Counted from the stretch's first letter, positions 17,467 to 26,403 are shown. The stretch is DNA of 64,000 bases from Paractinoplanes pyxinae (GCF_026626335.1 NZ_JAPNTZ010000015.1:1-64000); one strand, 5' to 3'. Notes: generated from the sequence alone by a model not told the origin. Numbers and translations: made by a program.

Positions 17467-19062
17467 GTGGAGGGCTCCTTGTTAAAGGCTGTCAATCTCA
17501 GTTGTACGCATGACGGTGACCCCTTGTTCGCCGGGTTCGACCTGGTCGTCGGGGACGGGGACCGGATCGGGATCGTCGGGCCCAACGGCGCCGGCAAGTC
17601 GACTTTGTTGCGGGTGCTGGCCGGTGAGTTGAAGCCGCAGGCCGGCAGCGTCACGTACGGGCCGGAAAGTCGGATCGGGTACGTGGCTCAGCAGATGCCT
17701 GACCCGGAGGGCACGGTCGGCGAGTTCCTGACCGCCGGGCTGGGCGAGCTGGCCGAGGTCACGCGCAGCCTGCGGCGTCTTGAGGCGCGCCTGGCCGACG
17801 GCGAGGACGTGCTGGACGAGTTCGGCGTACAGCAGGAGCGGTGGACGGCTCTGGAGGGCTGGTCGGCCGAGGCGCGGATCGCGGAGATCCGGCAGCGCCT
17901 GGACATCGCGCACTTGCCTGACGATCTGACGTTGCGGCAGGTCAGCGGCGGCGAGCAGGCGCGGCTGCTGCTGGCGCGGGCTTTGCTGGACGAGCCGGAT
18001 GTTGTGTTGCTCGATGAGCCGACCAACCACCTGGATGCCGAGGGTGTGGCCTGGTTGCAGGGATGGCTTCACGCGTACGCGGGTGGGGTTCTGACCGTCA
18101 GTCATGACCGCGCGTTTCTGGATGCCGTGGTGTCGCGGGTGCTGGAGCTGGACGGCATCGACACCGAGGTGCAGGACTATCCGGGTGGCGGTTACACGGC
18201 GTACCGGGCGGAGAAGCAGCGCCGGTGGGAGCGGCTGCTGCTGGATTTCGAGGCGCAGGAGAAGGACCGCCGCCGGTGGGAGGCGGACATCGAGCGGACG
18301 AAGGAGTATTCGCGCGGTGTCGAGAACGCCTCCGGGCTGGGGGTGGCCGGTCCGCACCTGCGGCGGGTGGCCCGGTTGGTGGCGCGCAAGGCGAAGGTGC
18401 GGGAGCGGCGGCTGCGCCGGCAGATGGAGTCGGTGAAGTGGATCGCCGAGCCCCGCACACGACCGCCGTTGACTTTGGCTTTCCCGGCCGATCAGGCGGA
18501 TCCGGGTGAGGTGGTGCTGAAGGCGCGCGGCCTCACCCGGAAGGCCGGCGATCGCGTGCTGCTCGACGGAGTCGACGTCGAGGTGCGGCGAGGTGACCGC
18601 ATCCTGATCACCGGGCGTAACGGGGCCGGGAAGACGACGTTGCTGCGGGCGCTCGAGAGTGACGACACCGCCGTGCTGCCGCAGACGACCGACGGGCTGC
18701 GCTCGAAGGTCACGGTGATGGAGTTCTTCCGGTCGCGGGTGCCGGTGTATCCGGACGACGCGGAGAAGCTTCTGGCCGGGCACCAGTTCGGGCCGGACCA
18801 GTGGGACGCGCGGATGAGCAGCCTGTCGGCGGGGGAGTTGCGCCGGTTGCTGCTGGCCGTGCTGGTGAATTCGCCGGCGCGGGTGCTGCTGCTGGACGAG
18901 CCGACGAACTTCCTCGACCTGGACGCCCTGGACGTGATCGAGGAGGCGTTGCGCCGGTACAAGGGGACGCTGCTGGTGGTGACCCACGACCGGTACTTCG
19001 CGGAGTCGGTCGGGTTCGGGCGGCGCTGGCATGTCGCGGACGGCGCGGTGATCGAAAGCTGA
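17467..19062 (+). CDS. ABC-F family ATPase
   Basis: A 531-residue duplicated ATPase without membrane segments, of the ABC-F class that acts at the ribosome. Domain 1 has Walker A GPNGAGKST (38-46), signature VSGGEQ and LLDEPTNHLD. An Arg/Lys-rich charged linker follows (about 245-320), and domain 2 has GRNGAGKTT, SLSAGELRR and LLDEPTNFLD. Members either protect ribosomes from antibiotics or serve as translation factors; sequence alone does not decide. GTG 17467 is the earliest start. TTG 17479, 4 bp after GGAGGG, may be the real one. A possible 15-codon leader ORF lies at 17371-17418. It is followed 12 bp later by a recombinase gene. Confidence 0.92.
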   Translation: MEGSLLKAVNLSCTHDGDPLFAGFDLVVGDGDRIGIVGPNGAGKSTLLRVLAGELKPQAGSVTYGPESRIGYVAQQMPDPEGTVGEFLTAGLGELAEVTRSLRRLEARLADGEDVLDEFGVQQERWTALEGWSAEARIAEIRQRLDIAHLPDDLTLRQVSGGEQARLLLARALLDEPDVVLLDEPTNHLDAEGVAWLQGWLHAYAGGVLTVSHDRAFLDAVVSRVLELDGIDTEVQDYPGGGYTAYRAEKQRRWERLLLDFEAQEKDRRRWEADIERTKEYSRGVENASGLGVAGPHLRRVARLVARKAKVRERRLRRQMESVKWIAEPRTRPPLTLAFPADQADPGEVVLKARGLTRKAGDRVLLDGVDVEVRRGDRILITGRNGAGKTTLLRALESDDTAVLPQTTDGLRSKVTVMEFFRSRVPVYPDDAEKLLAGHQFGPDQWDARMSSLSAGELRRLLLAVLVNSPARVLLLDEPTNFLDLDALDVIEEALRRYKGTLLVVTHDRYFAESVGFGRRWHVADGAVIES

Positions 19063-19074
19063 CACCATGGGGCC

Positions 19075-20004
19075 ATGCAGCTGGTGCCGAGGCAGGGTGG
19101 GGAGCTGGCGGCCGGTGGCCCGGCCGAGCAGTTCACCGAGATGTGGCTGGCCAACCGGCGGCTGTCGGAGCACACCCGGGCGGCGTACCGGCGGGATGTG
19201 GCGGTGTGGCTGGCCTGGTGCGCGGAGCGCGAGGTTGATCCCCTGCGGGTGTCTTTTCTGGACGTGAACGCGTACGCCCGGGGTCTGGAATCGCAAAATC
19301 TGGCGCCGGCCACGGTGGCCCGCAAGTTGTCGGGGTTGTCGAGTTGGTACGACTTCCTGGTGAAGGTGCGGGCGATCGACGCCAATCCGGTGGCGGGCGC
19401 GGACCGGCCGTATGTGTCGCGGGATCATTCGGCGACGCTGGGGTTGTCGCCGGAGGAGGTCGACGCGCTGCTCGAGCGGGCGCGGGAGGCGGGACTGCGG
19501 CATCACGCGGTGATGACCATCCTGGCCGATCTGGGTCTGCGGGTGGGTGAGCTGGTCGGCCTGGATCTGGCCGACCTGGGCTGGGAGCGCGGGCACCGTA
19601 CGGTCCGGTTCGTCGGCAAGGGCGGCAAGCAGCGCCGCCGTGCGCTGACGCCGGGAGCCTCGGCCGCGTTGGACGCCTATCTGGCCGAACGCGGGGACGA
19701 GGACGGCCCGATGTTCCTCACCTCGACCGGGGGACGGCTGGACCGGCATGCCGTGTTCCGGCTGATGCGCCGCCTGGCCGTCGAGGCCGGCATCCCCGAG
19801 GCGGACCGGTTGTCGCCGCACTCGCTGCGGCACGCGTTCGCCACGACAGCCCGCGCCGAGGGCATCCCCCTGGAGGACGTCCAGGACGCGATGGGGCACG
19901 CCGACCCGCGGACGACCCGCCGCTACGACCGCGACCGGATGAACCTGGACCGTGATCCCGCCTACATGATCGCCGCGGCGCGTGCCCGCCGCGCCGGGGG
20001 ATGA
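19075..20004 (+). CDS. Tyrosine recombinase (XerC/XerD-like integrase)
   Basis: A 309-residue tyrosine recombinase. The N-terminal SAM-like DNA-binding domain includes EMWLANRRLSEHTRAAYRRD. The catalytic residues are all visible: Arg in LGLRVGEL, Lys in GKGGKQR, His-x-x-Arg in HSLRHAF, His in GHADPRTT, and Tyr in RRYDRD. GC and codon use match the neighbours, so it is not obviously recent. It may be a chromosomal XerD-type enzyme or a domesticated integrase. No att-like direct repeats were noticed beside it. It starts 12 bp after the ABC-F stop. Confidence 0.92.
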   Translation: MQLVPRQGGELAAGGPAEQFTEMWLANRRLSEHTRAAYRRDVAVWLAWCAEREVDPLRVSFLDVNAYARGLESQNLAPATVARKLSGLSSWYDFLVKVRAIDANPVAGADRPYVSRDHSATLGLSPEEVDALLERAREAGLRHHAVMTILADLGLRVGELVGLDLADLGWERGHRTVRFVGKGGKQRRRALTPGASAALDAYLAERGDEDGPMFLTSTGGRLDRHAVFRLMRRLAVEAGIPEADRLSPHSLRHAFATTARAEGIPLEDVQDAMGHADPRTTRRYDRDRMNLDRDPAYMIAAARARRAGG

Positions 20005-20059
20005 CAACGCCGCCTATGCTCGTCCGCGGTAAAAAGCGGATCAAAGAGGCGGTCGGGGT

Positions 20060-20896
20060 TTGAACATCTTCGAAGCGGTGCTGCTGGGCGCCGTTGAGGG
20101 CTTTACCGAGTTCCTGCCCGTGTCGAGCACCGGCCACCTGACGATTCTCGAGAAGTTGCTGGGCTACCGGATCGACGATCCGGCCATCACGGCGTTCACG
20201 GTGATCATCCAGTCCGGTGCGGTGCTGGCGACGATCATCTTCCTGCGCAAGGACATCGCCCGGGTGGTTCCGGCGTTCCTGGCCGGGTTGTTCAACAAGG
20301 CCAAGCGCGACAACCCGGACTTCCGGTTCGGGTGGGCGGTGCTGCTGGGCGCGATCCCGATCGTGATCGTGGCGTTGTTGTTCAAGGATCAGGTGGAGAC
20401 GACGCTGCGCAGCCTGTGGTTCGTGGCCGGGGCGTTGATCCTGTGGTCGGGGGTGATGGCGTTCGCCGATCACGCGGCCACCCAGGTGCGCCACGAGGAC
20501 GACGTGACCTGGAAGGACTCGCTGATCATCGGTACGGTCCAGTGCCTGGCGCTGATCCCCGGTGTGTCGCGCTCGGGTGCGACCATGTCGGCCGGTCTGC
20601 TGCGCGACTTCGACCGGGTGACGGTGACGAAGCTGTCGTTCTTCCTGTCGATCCCGGCGCTGCTGGGCGCCTCGATCCTGCAGGGCTACGAGGAGGCCGG
20701 GAACATCTCGGCCGGTGTGGGCTGGGCGAACACGCTGATCGCGACCGCGGTGAGTTTCGTGGTGGCCTACTTCTCGGTGAACTGGCTGCTCAAGTTCATC
20801 TCGCGGCACTCGTACAGCATCTTCATCTACTACCGGGTGGCGCTCGGCGTGATCCTGATGGTGCTGCTGGCCACCGGCACCATCGACGCGAAGTGA
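20060..20896 (+). CDS. uppP: Undecaprenyl-diphosphate phosphatase
   Basis: An integral membrane phosphatase that regenerates undecaprenyl phosphate for peptidoglycan synthesis; overproduction gives bacitracin resistance. The 278 residues contain about eight hydrophobic segments. Both family motifs are present: EGFTEFLPVSSTGHL near residues 11-25 and PGVSRSGATM near 172-181. The start is TTG 20060 after an AGAGGCGG-like ribosome site. The stop overlaps the GTG of the next gene (GTGA at 20893-20896), suggesting coupling. Confidence 0.96.
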   Translation: MNIFEAVLLGAVEGFTEFLPVSSTGHLTILEKLLGYRIDDPAITAFTVIIQSGAVLATIIFLRKDIARVVPAFLAGLFNKAKRDNPDFRFGWAVLLGAIPIVIVALLFKDQVETTLRSLWFVAGALILWSGVMAFADHAATQVRHEDDVTWKDSLIIGTVQCLALIPGVSRSGATMSAGLLRDFDRVTVTKLSFFLSIPALLGASILQGYEEAGNISAGVGWANTLIATAVSFVVAYFSVNWLLKFISRHSYSIFIYYRVALGVILMVLLATGTIDAK

Positions 20897-21825
20897 CCGC
20901 GCCGGGCGAGAGGGCCCTCGCGTACGTGCGGGAACTGTTCCCCGAGGCCGGCCCGGCACTCCAAGCGCCGATCACGGTGAACTTCCACCCGGACCGGTTG
21001 CTGGCCGACGGCCGCACGGTCGCCGAGCACCTGGCGGCCGAGGGCGTCTACCGGTCGCAGTTCGAGACCCGCATCTCCAACGGGGGTCTGACCGCGTACG
21101 CCGGTGGGGATCGAGACCGGTGGGAGCAGCGCATGTTCCCCGGCGTGTACGACGGTGACGCGGGCCGGCCGATCTACGGGGCGCTGAACCTGGCCGGCTA
21201 TCCCGACGGCGCGTCGCCGCGGTTCGGCAGCAGTCATCTGGTGCTGGCCTCGCACGTGGCGGAGCGGGCCACGTTCAGTCACGGCGACAGCTTCACCGAA
21301 CCTACCGTGTTCGGGACGGCGGCCACGTTCGGTGCGGTGTGGGCGGCCCTGCTCGACGAGGTGTCACGGACCGGCAGCGCGCTGAACCTGCCGGCCGCGT
21401 CACCCGCCGAGTGGATCGAGGCGCTGGCCACCCCGCGCACCGAGGCGGGCCGGGCGATGGACCACTACGTCGAAGCCCAGATCCACGGCGGGGTCACGCT
21501 GAGCGAGGATGTGACGGCCGTCGTGGCCGACCCTTCCTTCCGCGGTACGGCGGTGGAGGCGCAGTTGCGGGGGCTGGGCCCGGAGCTGCGGTGGGCGCCC
21601 GGCTTCGAACTGCCCGCCGTCGACTTCCCCGCAGACCTCAAGGGCCCGGAAGTGCCGCCCCTGGCCCGGGCGGTGGCCGACCACTACGGCACCGAGGTCC
21701 TCGACGCCGCGCTGGTCGGCCGGGCCACCCACGAGCCGCACACCTGGGCCGCGTGGGGCACCCCGCCCGAGGTGCTGCAACTACTCAAGTACGTCTGGCA
21801 CATCCTGGTGATCCGCGGCCGCTAG
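20893..21825 (+). CDS. DUF3626-like protein
   Basis: A 310-residue soluble protein I recognise as DUF3626-like: VNFHPDR early, then YRSQFETRISNGGLTAYAGGDRD and a GSSHLVL segment. Family function is unknown, and the conserved His/Asp residues suggest a hydrolase or metal site. It starts with GTG 20893 overlapping the uppP stop. Its last 45 bp overlap the convergent TPR-like gene. Coupling to uppP does not imply a cell-wall role by itself. Confidence 0.82.
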   Translation: MTAPGERALAYVRELFPEAGPALQAPITVNFHPDRLLADGRTVAEHLAAEGVYRSQFETRISNGGLTAYAGGDRDRWEQRMFPGVYDGDAGRPIYGALNLAGYPDGASPRFGSSHLVLASHVAERATFSHGDSFTEPTVFGTAATFGAVWAALLDEVSRTGSALNLPAASPAEWIEALATPRTEAGRAMDHYVEAQIHGGVTLSEDVTAVVADPSFRGTAVEAQLRGLGPELRWAPGFELPAVDFPADLKGPEVPPLARAVADHYGTEVLDAALVGRATHEPHTWAAWGTPPEVLQLLKYVWHILVIRGR

Positions 21826-22251
21826 CCGGAAAGCCTCCCGGATGCTGTCCCCGTACGCGTCATCGGCCAGCGCACCCAGATGGGCCCGGCCCAGCGTGAA
21901 GTGCCGCCGCGCGCTGCCGTCGTCGCCGAGCCGCCAGTAGTCCTCGGCCAGGTTCAGGTGCAGCGACGGCAGCAGCGCGTCGCGGCCGCCCGGGTTGCCC
22001 CGCTCGACCGCCAGCTCATCGGTCAGCTCGTCGAAGAACGCGAGCGTTCGCAGGTCCCACGCGAGTTCGTCCTCGGCCGTCTCCTGCACGTCGGCCAGCG
22101 AGTGAGCGAGAAAGACCTTGGCGTACGGGTCCCCGCCGCCCTCGACGCCGGCAATCAGGCCTTCCAGCAGCGCCCTCGCCTCGGCCGGGCGGCCCTGCTC
22201 GCGCAGGGCCATGCCTTGGCGGATCAGCGCGTACGCCGGGGACTCCTCCAC
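21781..22251 (-). CDS. TPR-like helical repeat protein
   Basis: A 156-residue alpha-helical protein. Segments such as LIRQGMALREQGRPAEARALLEGLI and LHLNLAEDYWRLGDDGSARRHF have tetratricopeptide-like spacing of small and aromatic residues. It has no signal peptide. Such proteins act as scaffolds; no partner is evident. ATG at 22249-22251 starts right at the stop of the upstream LPXTG gene (1 bp between them), so the two are probably one transcript. Confidence 0.7.
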   Translation of the reverse strand: MEESPAYALIRQGMALREQGRPAEARALLEGLIAGVEGGGDPYAKVFLAHSLADVQETAEDELAWDLRTLAFFDELTDELAVERGNPGGRDALLPSLHLNLAEDYWRLGDDGSARRHFTLGRAHLGALADDAYGDSIREAFRLAAADHQDVPDVLE

Positions 22252-22252
22252 G

Positions 22253-23443
22253 TCAGGCGGTGAACCGGGTCCGGCGGCGCCGGGTCAGCGCGAACGCCAG
22301 CACACCGGCGGCCAGCAGCACGCCGCCGGCCACACCGGCCAGGACGGTGTTGGCGCCGGTGATCGGCAGGCCGCCGCCGTCGCCGCCACCCTGCCCGGGG
22401 GCGGGTGCTCCCGCCTCGGGCGTCTCGTCCACGTCGTCGCCGGGCTTGCCGGGCGGGGTCTGCACGGGCGAGGTGGCCGGTGTCGTCGGGGTGCCCTGGG
22501 CGCCGCCTTCGACCTCGACCGTCATGTCGGCGCTGGAGGTCCACGGCTGGCCGGCGGTCGGGGCGGAGGTGGGCGTGCCGCAGCAGTCGTCCTGCGGGGG
22601 CGTGGTCAGCTCGAGCGCGGGCTTGCCGGGCCGGGCCTCGGCGTCCGGGATCAGGACCCGGGCCACGTTGTCGGCGCTGGTGCCGGCCCACCAGGTGGTG
22701 CGGGCCAGGTACTGCCCGTTGCGGGCCTGGTCGTTGACCTTCAGGCTGCGCGGGTCGAGCCGGCGGTACGGGATCGAGCTGAGGTTCGCGTCGGGCAGGT
22801 CGCACACGACGCTGCCACCGTCCAACGGCCAGCAGTTGCGGTAGTCGAGCAGCCAGCGCAGGCCGGCCGGCTCGGCGTCGAACCGGACCAGGGCCCGCTC
22901 GGTGCGGCCGGGCCCGGCGTCGGAGATGGTGATCGGCGCCTCGATCAGGTTGCCGGGCTTCTCGGTGCTGCTGCCGCGCCACCGCACGATCAGGCGGACC
23001 TCGTCGACGGTGACCGTCGGGGTGGTGACCAGCGTGCCGATCCCGTCGCCGGTGACGGTGATCTTCACCTTGCCCGACTTGCCGGCGGCGACGCCCTGGG
23101 TGGCCTGCAGCAGGATCGGCGGCAGGGCGTACCCGTGGGCCTTGTCGATCGTGCCGATCTCGCAGCCGACCGGCCCGGCGGTGGTGCCGCACACGTTGGG
23201 CACGGCGACCGTGCCGAGCCCCTTGATCCCGCTCGCGTCCAGGATGATCCGCACGTTGGTGATGCGGTCCGGTGCGACGTTCGTCGTACGCAGCACGACC
23301 GGCAGGAAAGTGCCGGTGTTGGAGAAGCCGAGGTCGGGCGCGGACAGGCTGTACTTGGCGACGGGCGCGGCGGCCTGGGCCGGTGCCGGGACGAGGGCGG
23401 CGGTGGCGGCGACGGCGGCCGCGGCAGTGATCAGGCGGAGCAC
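22253..23443 (-). CDS. LPXTG-type cell-surface protein
   Basis: A 396-residue exported protein. It has a signal peptide at residues 1-25 ending AQA|AAP and an extracellular body of beta-rich repeats with Cys pairs (VPNVCGTTAGPVGCE; DDCCGTP). A Pro/Thr/Gly-rich stalk follows, then a sortase signal LPITG (359-363), a hydrophobic segment and a TRRRRTRFTA tail. This fits a sortase-anchored wall protein; the LPxTG tail of actinobacterial proteins may also simply anchor it in the membrane. No sortase gene is in the window. Function of the ectodomain is unknown. Confidence 0.85.
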   Translation of the reverse strand: MLRLITAAAAVAATAALVPAPAQAAAPVAKYSLSAPDLGFSNTGTFLPVVLRTTNVAPDRITNVRIILDASGIKGLGTVAVPNVCGTTAGPVGCEIGTIDKAHGYALPPILLQATQGVAAGKSGKVKITVTGDGIGTLVTTPTVTVDEVRLIVRWRGSSTEKPGNLIEAPITISDAGPGRTERALVRFDAEPAGLRWLLDYRNCWPLDGGSVVCDLPDANLSSIPYRRLDPRSLKVNDQARNGQYLARTTWWAGTSADNVARVLIPDAEARPGKPALELTTPPQDDCCGTPTSAPTAGQPWTSSADMTVEVEGGAQGTPTTPATSPVQTPPGKPGDDVDETPEAGAPAPGQGGGDGGGLPITGANTVLAGVAGGVLLAAGVLAFALTRRRRTRFTA

Positions 23444-23530
23444 GGGCGGCAGTGTATCGACGGGCGGCGCTGCCCGGCCATCGCCCTAAGGGGTGAGCCC
23501 GGTTTGCGGTGATCAACTACCGTCTGCGCC

Positions 23531-24040
23531 ATGCCAGTTCCCGAGTACGTGACACGGATGCGCGAGCACATCGGACACGACCTGCTCCTGCTGCCCGGCG
23601 CCGGCGCGGTCGTCCGCGACGACCGGGGCCGCATCCTGCTGCTGCGCCGCTCCGACAACGGCCGGTGGTCCCTGCCGGCCGGCATGATCGAGCCCGGCGA
23701 GCAACCGGCCGAGGCGATCCTGCGCGAGATCACCGAGGAGACGGGCATCGTCGCCGAGATCGAGCGCCTGGCCGGCGTGGCCGTCCACGAGACGGAGTAC
23801 CCGAACGGCGACAAGTGCTCGTACCTGGCCGTCTGGTTCCGCTGCCGCGCCGTCGGCGGCGAGCCCCGCCCGGACGGCGACGAGTCGCTGGACGTCGGCT
23901 GGTTCGCCGAGGACGAGCTGCCCCCGGTGGGCGGCCTGACCAAGCTGCGGATCGCCACCACCGCCGACCCCGAAGGCCCGGCCTGGTACGCCCAGCCCGG
24001 CGAGTCCCTGGAAGCCTTCGGCCGCCTGCACGGCTTGTGA
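23531..24040 (+). CDS. NUDIX hydrolase
   Basis: A 169-residue nucleoside-diphosphate-X hydrolase. The Nudix box G-x5-E-x7-REITEETG is intact, beginning GMIEPGEQPAEAILREI at about residues 56-72. It cleaves a pyrophosphate linkage with Mg2+; the substrate cannot be predicted from the box. ATG 23531 starts MPVPEYV. The stop overlaps the start of the next gene by one base (TGATG), so the two are coupled. Confidence 0.92.
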   Translation: MPVPEYVTRMREHIGHDLLLLPGAGAVVRDDRGRILLLRRSDNGRWSLPAGMIEPGEQPAEAILREITEETGIVAEIERLAGVAVHETEYPNGDKCSYLAVWFRCRAVGGEPRPDGDESLDVGWFAEDELPPVGGLTKLRIATTADPEGPAWYAQPGESLEAFGRLHGL

Positions 24041-24948
24041 TGAGACGACTGTGGTGGGTCGCGGCGATGGCGGTGCTGGCCGGGTGTGCGAGCACGCCGG
24101 CGCCCGCGCCGGTGGAAGTGGAAGTGGCGACGCCGCGGACGGACGACACGCAGCGGCTGCGGGAGCGGGCCCGGGTGGTGCTGGCGAACTACGACAGGGC
24201 CGTGGGTGACGCCGGTCTCGTGGTGGTGGGGCGGCAGGATTCCCAGGTCGTCGGGGGCCTGGAGCCGGGCAACGAGCACCTGAAGCAGACGATCTCGGCG
24301 GGACGGTTCGAGGCGGCCGGTGCGCTGCCCGCGGCGCCGGCGGAGAAGGGCGATGTCGTGTGGTCCACCGGCCGGCGCCTGTCACTCCCGCTGCTTGCCG
24401 CGCCGGACGCGTTGCGCCTGCTGGCCACGGATGACGACTGCCCCGGCTGTGTGCCGGTCCCGGTGACCGGCGCCCGCTTCACGACCATGCGGGTGCCGAC
24501 CACGCGCGGCCCGGCCACCGTGCCGGCGTGGGAGTTCGCGCTGAAGGACACCGAGCTGCGTGTCCTGCGGATGGCCCTCGACACCGGCCCCGAGGTGCGG
24601 GTGGACCCGCCGGCCGGCAACCCGGACGACATCCCCGACGGCGCCGTGGCCGAGGCGGCCGAGGTCGACGGCAAGCGGATCACCGTGACCCTCACCGGAC
24701 CGCGGGAGGGCGCCGACCAGCCGTGCGGCGAGGACTACATCGCCGAGGCCGTCGAGTCGGACACGGCCGTGGCGGTGCTCGTGCGGATCATCCGCCACAC
24801 CGGCCCGATCCCGACGGTCCCGCCGGGCACCGAGTTCGGGTGCACGATGGCCGGCCACCCGCGCACGGCCACGGTCACGCTGAAGAAGCCGCTGGACGGG
24901 CGCACCGTCCTGGAAGTGCAGCAGGGCCAACCCGTCGGCCTGCGTTAG
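24040..24948 (+). CDS. Predicted lipoprotein of unknown function
   Basis: A 302-residue protein starting MRRLWWVAAMAVLAGC: a short signal peptide with lipobox VLAGC at residues 12-16. The mature part contains Cys pairs (DDCPGCVPV; QPCGEDY; FGCTMAG) and alternating hydrophobic strands, which suggest a disulphide-bonded periplasmic-type domain outside the membrane. I do not recognise a family. ATG 24040 overlaps the NUDIX stop by one base. The 3' end overlaps the convergent isomerase-family gene by 4 bp. Confidence 0.75.
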   Translation: MRRLWWVAAMAVLAGCASTPAPAPVEVEVATPRTDDTQRLRERARVVLANYDRAVGDAGLVVVGRQDSQVVGGLEPGNEHLKQTISAGRFEAAGALPAAPAEKGDVVWSTGRRLSLPLLAAPDALRLLATDDDCPGCVPVPVTGARFTTMRVPTTRGPATVPAWEFALKDTELRVLRMALDTGPEVRVDPPAGNPDDIPDGAVAEAAEVDGKRITVTLTGPREGADQPCGEDYIAEAVESDTAVAVLVRIIRHTGPIPTVPPGTEFGCTMAGHPRTATVTLKKPLDGRTVLEVQQGQPVGLR

Positions 24949-25484
24949 GCGCGCGGCGGCAGCTTCCGTCCGTCCGGAAGGGTCCGGCCACTGAGCAGGG
25001 CGACCAGCGGGCCACTGTCGGCGGCCTCGATGCGGACGCCGGTCACGTCCACGCCGAACAGGGTGCCGTCGGCCAACTGGTCGAGGACGGCGACGACGGC
25101 CTCCGGCGGGGCGACCGGCGGCCGGTCGAGCGCGACCGTCACGTCCAGGGAGTGGATGACGGCGTGGTTGAGGGCGCCGGGCGCGCCGCCGACCGGTGGC
25201 TGCCACTCGTGCAGCACCGGCGACCGCAGCTGGCCGAGCAGGTCGTCCAGCGGCAGCGACGCGTCACGCGCGGCCACGGTGTCGGACAGCACGGCGAAGT
25301 CGCCGCGGGCGGCCGCCATCTCGGCGCCGAACTGCTCCGGGGTCAGCCGGGCCGGCATCGTCACGTGCGCGACGACGTGCCGGACGAGCCACTTCTCGCA
25401 CAGCGAGGGCGCGTCCCACGTCGCGGCGGGCGCGGCGGCAAGCAGGTCGGCCAGGCCGAGGTAGGTCGAGGCAACCCAGGTCAT
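24945..25484 (-). CDS. Mycothiol-dependent maleylpyruvate isomerase family (DinB-like) protein
   Basis: A 179-residue four-helix-bundle protein of the MDMPI_N/DinB type. The N-terminal layout SLCEKWLVRHVVAHVTM corresponds to the usual C-x-W-x-V-R-D-V-x-A-H metal-site helix, and LNHAVIHSLDVTVAL gives later His ligands. Family members use mycothiol or act as metal-dependent enzymes; the substrate is unknown. It is the third gene of a minus-strand set with SRPBCC and ArsR genes, overlapping the SRPBCC gene by 4 bp (ATGA). Confidence 0.85.
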   Translation of the reverse strand: MTWVASTYLGLADLLAAAPAATWDAPSLCEKWLVRHVVAHVTMPARLTPEQFGAEMAAARGDFAVLSDTVAARDASLPLDDLLGQLRSPVLHEWQPPVGGAPGALNHAVIHSLDVTVALDRPPVAPPEAVVAVLDQLADGTLFGVDVTGVRIEAADSGPLVALLSGRTLPDGRKLPPRA

Positions 25485-25921
25485 GATCGGTCTCCCTGCG
25501 TCAGGCGGGCGAGGTGCTCGCCGAGTTTGTCGAGCGAGGTGAGGAACCCGGCCCGCGCCTCGGGTTCGCGCATCGCCGCTGGCACGTGCCGCTGGCGGAT
25601 GACCACCAGGGTCCGGCCGTCGCCGAGGTCGTCGAGCGTGCTCACGGTGTGCAGGCCACTCGCCGGCTCTGTCCAGGCGAGCCGTTGCGGGGCGACGACC
25701 TCGGTGAACGTGGCGACCATCCGATAGGTGCCACGCGGGCCGACCATCAGCGTCTCGAAACGGCCGCCCGGCCGCAGCTCGACAACGATCCCTTCGACCG
25801 GGGTGCTCATGCCCCGCGGACCCCAGAAGTGCGCGAGCTCGGCCGGCTCGGTGAGGCAGCGCCACACCAGCTCGCGCGGCGCCCGGAACTCCCGCTCGTA
25901 GACGAGTTCGTCGTCGTTCAC
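25481..25921 (-). CDS. SRPBCC / AHSA1-family protein
   Basis: A 146-residue START-like domain protein. Typical features are FRAPRELVWRCLTEPAELAHFWGP at the start, the strand RPGGRFETLM and a C-terminal helix GFLTSLDKLGEHLA. Such proteins bind hydrophobic ligands and are often cotranscribed with an ArsR repressor, as here: it overlaps the ArsR gene by 4 bp upstream and the isomerase-family gene by 4 bp downstream. The ligand is unknown. Confidence 0.92.
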   Translation of the reverse strand: MNDDELVYEREFRAPRELVWRCLTEPAELAHFWGPRGMSTPVEGIVVELRPGGRFETLMVGPRGTYRMVATFTEVVAPQRLAWTEPASGLHTVSTLDDLGDGRTLVVIRQRHVPAAMREPEARAGFLTSLDKLGEHLARLTQGDRS

Positions 25922-26277
25922 CGGCCCTCACCGTCCTGCAGGTGAGCCAGACGCGCCTCGAGCTGGTCCATCCGCTCGGCCCACACCCGCCGGCTCTGCT
26001 CGATCCACGAGGCGGCGGCCTCCAACCGGCCCGGTTCCAGCCGGCACGGCCGGGTCTGCCGGTGCCGGCCCCGGCTGACCAGCCCGGACCGTTCGAGCAC
26101 CTGAATGTGCTGCGACACGGCCTGCATGCTCATGTCATAGCGCTCCGCAAGCTCTTTGACCGTCGCCTCGCCCGCACTGAGCCGGGCCACGATGTCGCGC
26201 CGCGTGCGATCGCCGAGCGCCATGAACAGTGCGTCGAGCTGTTCCGCTTCCAAAGTGCCGTTCACACCGTTACTCAA
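25918..26277 (-). CDS. ArsR-family transcriptional regulator
   Basis: A winged-helix repressor of 119 residues: LFMALGDRTRRDIVARL, then TVKELAERYDMSMQAVSQHIQVLERSGLV as the DNA-binding helix-turn-helix. No metal-binding CxC is seen, as usual for the subgroup paired with SRPBCC proteins. The longest start is TTG 26277. GTG at 26263-26265 also fits the family and might be leaderless, since a TTGACG element sits about 30 bp upstream. The inverted repeat 26270-26309 overlaps the start and is the likely autoregulatory operator. Confidence 0.9.
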   Translation of the reverse strand: MSNGVNGTLEAEQLDALFMALGDRTRRDIVARLSAGEATVKELAERYDMSMQAVSQHIQVLERSGLVSRGRHRQTRPCRLEPGRLEAAASWIEQSRRVWAERMDQLEARLAHLQDGEGR

Positions 26278-26309
26278 GCACTTGCTTTATCAAGCGTCAA
26301 CTTGAGTAA
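26270..26309. promoter_or_regulatory. Probable ArsR operator (9-bp inverted repeat)
   Basis: TTACTCAAG (26270-26278) and CTTGAGTAA (26301-26309) are perfect complements separated by 22 bp. They flank and overlap the start of the ArsR gene and enclose a TTGACG element (minus strand) that could be its -35 box. Position and symmetry suit autoregulation of the ArsR-SRPBCC-isomerase operon. Confidence 0.65.
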
Positions 26310-26403
26310 GCAATTCAGCCGAGTACGACTCGGCCGTCGCCCGGCTGACCGGAGTTGGTGCAGACGTCGGCGGGCGTGTGGCGGATCCCCGGCGCCTGAC
26401 GCT

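Noticed and set aside
17482..20007. Very long minus-strand open frame (841 codons) opposite the ABC-F and recombinase genes
   Set aside because: It is the antisense shadow of two clear genes in high-GC sequence; its translation is Arg/Gln/Pro-rich with no family motifs.
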